Assembly: GCF_030719035.1 (NCBI RefSeq) | Contig: NZ_CP132203.1 | Span: 4,420,501-4,484,500 of the forward strand | Length of the DNA: 64,000 bases | Source of the DNA: Hahella sp. HNIBRBA332 | Lineage (GTDB): Bacteria; Pseudomonadota; Gammaproteobacteria; Pseudomonadales; Oleiphilaceae | Direction of reading: 5' to 3' | Part shown: positions 60,688-64,000 of the stretch, piece after piece | Layout of the letters: every line of letters begins with the position of its first letter | How positions within the stretch are numbered: position 1 is the stretch's first letter | Notes under the pieces: model-generated | What the model saw: the letters and a program-made list of their open reading frames with translations, nothing else | The model's database searches: none | What the model was told of the DNA's origin: nothing | Position numbers and translations under genes: made by a program

Positions 60688-62331
60688 ATGAAGAACACCC
60701 TGTGGGAACAGTTCAAGGCGGGCCTGTTTCGTGGCAAAGCTGAACGGGAGACACTGCATAATGTAGTGGAGTACGCCCCTAACGCCATTATACTGATTGA
60801 CCAGGACGGACTTATTCAAATGGTGAACACGCAAACCGAACTCGGTTTTGAGTATTCCCGCCAGGAACTGATTGGCCATCCTGTTGAGATGCTGCTTCCT
60901 CACCGTTTCCGTAACGCTCATCCTGCCCAGCGCAATAGCTTTTTCGCTCACCCTGCGCGTCGCGCAATGGGCTCTGGACGCGACTTGTATGGAATGCGTA
61001 AAGATGGCACGGAATTCCCCATTGAAATCGGCCTGACGCCGATTCCCTCTGGAGGCAAAACCCTGGCGATGGCCAGCATCATCGACATCACTGAACGCAA
61101 ACGCGCCGAGGAACGCTTTCGCCAGGTCATCGAGTCCGCCCCCAACGCCATTGTGGTTGTCAACCGACACGGCGAGGTGACATTGGTGAATGCGCAAATG
61201 GAGAAAATATTTGGCTATCCCAGGAACGAAGTGGTCGGCAACCCTGTCGACATTCTCATTCCAGAGCGCTTTCGCAGTCGCCACGCCAGCTTTATCAACG
61301 CCTTTTTCGCCTATCCCAGCACCCGCAGCATGGGAGCAGGTAGAGAGCTGTACGGACGCAAACGAGATGGAACAGAGTTTCCCGTCGAGATTGGCTTGAA
61401 CCCTATGGCGTCAGATGAGGGTCCCATGGTGTTGGCGAGCATTTTTGACATCTCCGAGCGCAAGTTGGCTGACGAAAAGGCCAACCGGCTACGCCAAGAG
61501 TTACATGAGGTCATTTCCGTGCTTGCAACCGCAAACGAAGAGATCATGTGCTCCGTCAATCAAGCGGTGACAAGCAGCCAGGATACCGCCACCGCCATTA
61601 GCGAAATCGCCGCCACAGTTGAAGAAGTCAAACAGACGGCATTGATGGCGGGCAGTAAAGCCAAGACGGTCGTCGAAAGCGCCGAGCAAACCCGTAAAGT
61701 CGCCAAGGAAGGGCATGCCGCGGTGAATGACACACTGCAGGGAATGCAACAAATCCGCACCCAAATGGAAGGTATTGGCGAAAGCATTACGCAACTGTGC
61801 GATCAAACCCAGACCATCGGCGATGTAGTCGCCGCTGTAAACGATTTGGCGGAGCAATCGAACTTGTTAGGCGTGAACGCCTCTATTGAAGCGGTTAAAG
61901 CCGGGGAAGTCGGGCGCGGATTCTCCGTCGTGGCGCAGGAGGTCAAATCCCTGGCGGAGCAGTCCAAAGTCGCGACCAAACAAGTACGAGCCATTCTTGC
62001 GGACATTCAGAAGGCGATGAACAAAACCGTATTGGTCGCAGAGCAGGGCCACAAAGCGGTCGAGATTGGTTCACAGCGGGCGCAATTCAGCGGCGAAGCG
62101 ATCAAGGCGCTCATGGACAACGTCACAACCTCCAGCCAGATGGCGATTCAGATCGCCGCCACCAGTCAGCAACAAATCAGTGGTATGGATCAAATCGCCC
62201 AAGCGATACAAAGCATAAGAGAGGCGAGCCAGGGCAACGTCAGCGGCATTCGGCAAGTGGAGGAAACTATACGCAATCTGCATCAATTGGGCGCAAAACT
62301 GCAAGAGCTGGCGGCGCACTTTAAACCTTAA
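60688..62331 (+). CDS. Soluble PAS-PAS chemoreceptor
   Basis: This 547-residue cytoplasmic chemoreceptor has no transmembrane segment. Two PAS domains (about 20-140 and 141-265) are closely similar, each with 'YAPNAIILIDQDGLI'/'SAPNAIVVVNRHGEV' and 'DGTEFPxEIGL', so they arose by tandem duplication. The C-terminal half is a methyl-accepting signalling domain whose hairpin tip reads 'LAEQSNLLGVNASIEAVKAGEVGRGF', a variant of the usual QTNLLALNAAIEAARAGE. I prefer the ATG at 60688; the one at 60661 has its ribosome-binding AGAGG directly abutting. Soluble PAS receptors often sense redox or oxygen. Confidence 0.88.
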   Translation: MKNTLWEQFKAGLFRGKAERETLHNVVEYAPNAIILIDQDGLIQMVNTQTELGFEYSRQELIGHPVEMLLPHRFRNAHPAQRNSFFAHPARRAMGSGRDLYGMRKDGTEFPIEIGLTPIPSGGKTLAMASIIDITERKRAEERFRQVIESAPNAIVVVNRHGEVTLVNAQMEKIFGYPRNEVVGNPVDILIPERFRSRHASFINAFFAYPSTRSMGAGRELYGRKRDGTEFPVEIGLNPMASDEGPMVLASIFDISERKLADEKANRLRQELHEVISVLATANEEIMCSVNQAVTSSQDTATAISEIAATVEEVKQTALMAGSKAKTVVESAEQTRKVAKEGHAAVNDTLQGMQQIRTQMEGIGESITQLCDQTQTIGDVVAAVNDLAEQSNLLGVNASIEAVKAGEVGRGFSVVAQEVKSLAEQSKVATKQVRAILADIQKAMNKTVLVAEQGHKAVEIGSQRAQFSGEAIKALMDNVTTSSQMAIQIAATSQQQISGMDQIAQAIQSIREASQGNVSGIRQVEETIRNLHQLGAKLQELAAHFKP

Positions 62332-62463
62332 ACAAGCGCCCTGCCCCCTCCTCAGGCCCTCATCACCTTTACTAATCAGCGCCATATAAAAGGTCAATTA
62401 GTCCTGTTTGCGTTTCATCCCCATTATTGCCTCAGTTACCCAATTTCAGATTCGAGGTGAGCC

Positions 62464-62790
62464 ATGAGCGCATTCGTAAAGCACATTTCAGATGCAGATT
62501 TTAAAGACGCCGTCATCAATTCAGACAAACCAGTATTAGTGGATTTTTGGGCTGAGTGGTGCGGTCCATGCCGGGCGATTGCACCGGTGCTGGACGAATT
62601 AGCGGAAGAGATGGCGGACGATATTCAGGTCGTCAAAGTCAATGTCGATGACAATCAGGCGATCGCCAGCGCCATGGGCATTCGCAGCATTCCGACTCTG
62701 ATTGTCTTCAAGGATGGCAAGGCCGTGGCCAATCACAGCGGCGCCGTCGGTATGGCGCAATTGAAGAACTTTGTTGCGCAAGCGATTTAG
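62464..62790 (+). CDS. trxA: Thioredoxin
   Basis: This 108-residue thioredoxin carries the redox motif WCGPC (Trp32-Cys33-Gly-Pro-Cys36) and the cis-proline Pro77 in 'IRSIPTL'. It reduces protein disulfides in the cytoplasm with thioredoxin reductase. GAGGTG precedes the ATG and a strong terminator follows, so it is monocistronic. Length and sequence match E. coli TrxA well. Confidence 0.95.
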   Translation: MSAFVKHISDADFKDAVINSDKPVLVDFWAEWCGPCRAIAPVLDELAEEMADDIQVVKVNVDDNQAIASAMGIRSIPTLIVFKDGKAVANHSGAVGMAQLKNFVAQAI

Positions 62791-62801
62791 TACCCCCTCT
62801 T

Positions 62802-62828
62802 GGAGCAACGCCCTGTTGCTCCTTTTTT
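62802..62828 (+). terminator. Rho-independent terminator of thioredoxin
   Basis: GGAGCAAC (62802-62809) pairs with GTTGCTCC (62815-62822) around a 5-base loop, followed by six T. Confidence 0.92.
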
Positions 62829-62967
62829 ATTTATTCGCCACGCTTTTCCGCCATCACATCTTGGCGACTTCTTGCGCCTGCGCTAAAAACACGTCGCCAC
62901 AAACGAAAAAACGCGCCGCCCGGAAGACGTCGGACGAACGCGTAATACAGCTAAGACCGTTGGCGGC

Positions 62968-63255
62968 TTAATCGATGCGGCGCCAGTTAATCTGAATATC
63001 TTCCTTGCGCGCGAAGCGAACCAGGTGATCGTCCAGAATATATTGAACCACGCCAAGCGCTTCCTCGTTCTCCGCCTCGCAAACCATTTCCAGCGTCGCC
63101 TGATCGGCTTTCATCACGCAAGTACCGGGCTTGAACTGCACCCGACCTTCATGATCATCCCATTCCGCCGGCACTTTATGGCGAAAGTGTTTGCAAAGCT
63201 TGTTGAGGTACAGGCTCGCAGAGTCTGTGGGTACTGTCGCGACAGATTTAAGCAT
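62968..63255 (-). CDS. DUF2218 family protein
   Basis: This 95-residue protein matches DUF2218: it begins 'SVATVPTDSASLYLNKLCKHF' and ends with a conserved 'VRFARKEDIQINW'. The family is often found next to siderophore-uptake genes, and here it follows a TonB-dependent receptor on the same strand. This suggests a role in iron-compound handling, but no mechanism is known. Stop and start are 126 bp apart. Confidence 0.88.
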   Translation of the reverse strand: MLKSVATVPTDSASLYLNKLCKHFRHKVPAEWDDHEGRVQFKPGTCVMKADQATLEMVCEAENEEALGVVQYILDDHLVRFARKEDIQINWRRID

Positions 63256-63381
63256 AGATGTTTCCTTTTTCTGTTAAGACCCTCAACGCAGAGAGCCGAC
63301 GGCCCGGGGCTACCTTTTCGCAGTTCATCGCAAAGCGCCCCGTTGCCGGAATCACTGATAAGCGTCCTTGTTACGCAAGCA

Positions 63382-64000
63382 TTAGAACGAATACGCCAGC
63401 GTCAATTTGTAGTTACGTCCAGGTTCATAGTCATTCAACAACAGCTCACCAAATCTAGGGTGATTGCTGATGCCAGTGCGTGAAGCATGAGCGGTGTACA
63501 ACTCATCAAACAGGTTTTCAATACCGAACGTCACCGCCACACCATCAAGCTGACCTTTCGGCAGCCATTGCATGGACACATTATGCACTTGATAACCTTC
63601 TTTATTTTCCGAGCCTTCGGCTACATTGTCTTCCTCTGAGACGAATTGAGCGTTCCAGTCAAACGTCAGATCAGAGCTGGGCACATAGTAAGTTACGATA
63701 ACGCCTATAGTGTCTCCAATTTCTCGATCCAGCGGCGTAATCGAACCATCATGACGACGCACTTCCGAATCCATGGAGGCATAGGTCAGCATCAATGATA
63801 AATCCGTCAACGAGTACTTAAAGCTGGCCTCGTATCCGCTGATGACCGCAGTCCCCACATTCTCATCTATACTCATCGTCTCAGTTTCTTTTGTTTGGAT
63901 AACGTCATGGATTTTGGTCCGGTACAACGTTGCTCCAGCGGCGATAGACTTGGCTCCCCATATTCCAGGCTTGAAATAGTTAACGCCAAACTCTTCGTTA
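63382..64000 (-). CDS. TonB-dependent outer-membrane receptor, C-terminal part
   Basis: Only the 3' part of this gene is inside the window; the frame runs off the right edge. The visible ~205 residues consist of amphipathic beta strands ending 'YKLTLAYSF', with the terminal aromatic residue of outer-membrane beta-barrels. The 'VAVTFGIENLFDELYTAHAS' segment is typical of TonB-dependent receptors. The ligand (siderophore, heme or other) cannot be told without the N-terminal half, but the DUF2218 neighbour favours an iron compound. Confidence 0.88.
   Translation of the reverse strand, partial: NEEFGVNYFKPGIWGAKSIAAGATLYRTKIHDVIQTKETETMSIDENVGTAVISGYEASFKYSLTDLSLMLTYASMDSEVRRHDGSITPLDREIGDTIGVIVTYYVPSSDLTFDWNAQFVSEEDNVAEGSENKEGYQVHNVSMQWLPKGQLDGVAVTFGIENLFDELYTAHASRTGISNHPRFGELLLNDYEPGRNYKLTLAYSF

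Noticed and set aside
1..64000. CRISPR arrays, tRNA or rRNA genes, prophage or complete insertion sequences
   Set aside because: No regularly spaced repeats, no cloverleaf-type or rRNA sequence, and no transposase or integrase gene was seen by reading; a covariance-model scan would be needed to exclude small RNAs.

Overview
The window is bacterial chromosome, densely coded on both strands. Most of it is GC-rich; both the first 1.3 kb and parts of 23.1-25.6 kb are AT-richer. The gene content (RNase R, Ada, PhzF, polyphosphate:AMP phosphotransferase, a soluble PAS-chemoreceptor, a TonB-dependent receptor, many GGDEF/LysR/AraC/Crp-type regulators) fits a free-living, probably marine gammaproteobacterium. 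A Hahella-like genome is my best guess, but this is inference from overall style and rests on no diagnostic marker. I see no rRNA, tRNA, CRISPR array, phage or intact insertion sequence.

Layout. 1-1343: two overlapping AT-rich orphan genes closed by a strong terminator. 1610-2098: a hotdog thioesterase. 2535-9812: a tightly coupled seven-gene biosynthetic operon (FabH-like ketosynthase, extended SDR, metallo-beta-lactamase-fold hydrolase, PaaK/CapK-like adenylate-forming enzyme, ATP-grasp ligase, GNAT-like protein, Rieske oxygenase) whose product I cannot name. 9929-10540: a stand-alone protein resembling the MARTX cysteine protease domain. 10591-13060: SRAP DNA-crosslink protein and small orphan genes, including a two-gene membrane module lying between a LysR gene and a 121-bp copy of that gene's 3' end. 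13105-17183: two regulator-controlled divergent units (LysR with PhzF and a LysE exporter; ArsR with NIPSNAP and ABM-domain proteins). 17621-20357: secreted metzincin protease, secreted partner and a degenerate receiver/Fis-like regulator. 21036-25374: hypothetical, lipoprotein and SRPBCC genes. 25644-29102: haloalkane dehalogenase-like hydrolase, polyphosphate kinase-type enzyme, sterol desaturase-like enzyme.

29272-36960 holds a five-gene minus-strand operon: SWIM zinc finger, DUF5691, MoxR-type AAA ATPase, DUF5682 and VWA proteins. It looks like a MoxR/VWA chaperone-type module with unassigned substrate. 37158-46890 carries an AraC regulator, cold-shock protein with long leader, RNase R, arylamine N-acetyltransferase, EamA exporter, Crp-type regulator and an ada/2OG-oxygenase alkylation-repair pair. 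47807-52014 encodes a large secreted protein with a transglutaminase-like core, internal repeats and a C-terminal dockerin, followed by a cohesin-like protein ending in a PEP-CTERM-like sorting tail. An almost canonical sigma-54 promoter lies upstream of the pair. A secreted calcineurin-like phosphoesterase is convergent to it. The right end holds a GGDEF diguanylate cyclase, a large orphan membrane protein, a GFA protein, another EamA transporter, a PAS-PAS chemoreceptor, thioredoxin, a DUF2218 protein and the 3' part of a TonB-dependent receptor.

The three places I consider most likely to hold undescribed biology are the 2.5-9.8 kb biosynthetic operon, the SWIM-DUF5691-MoxR-DUF5682-VWA operon, and the sigma-54-driven dockerin/cohesin pair.
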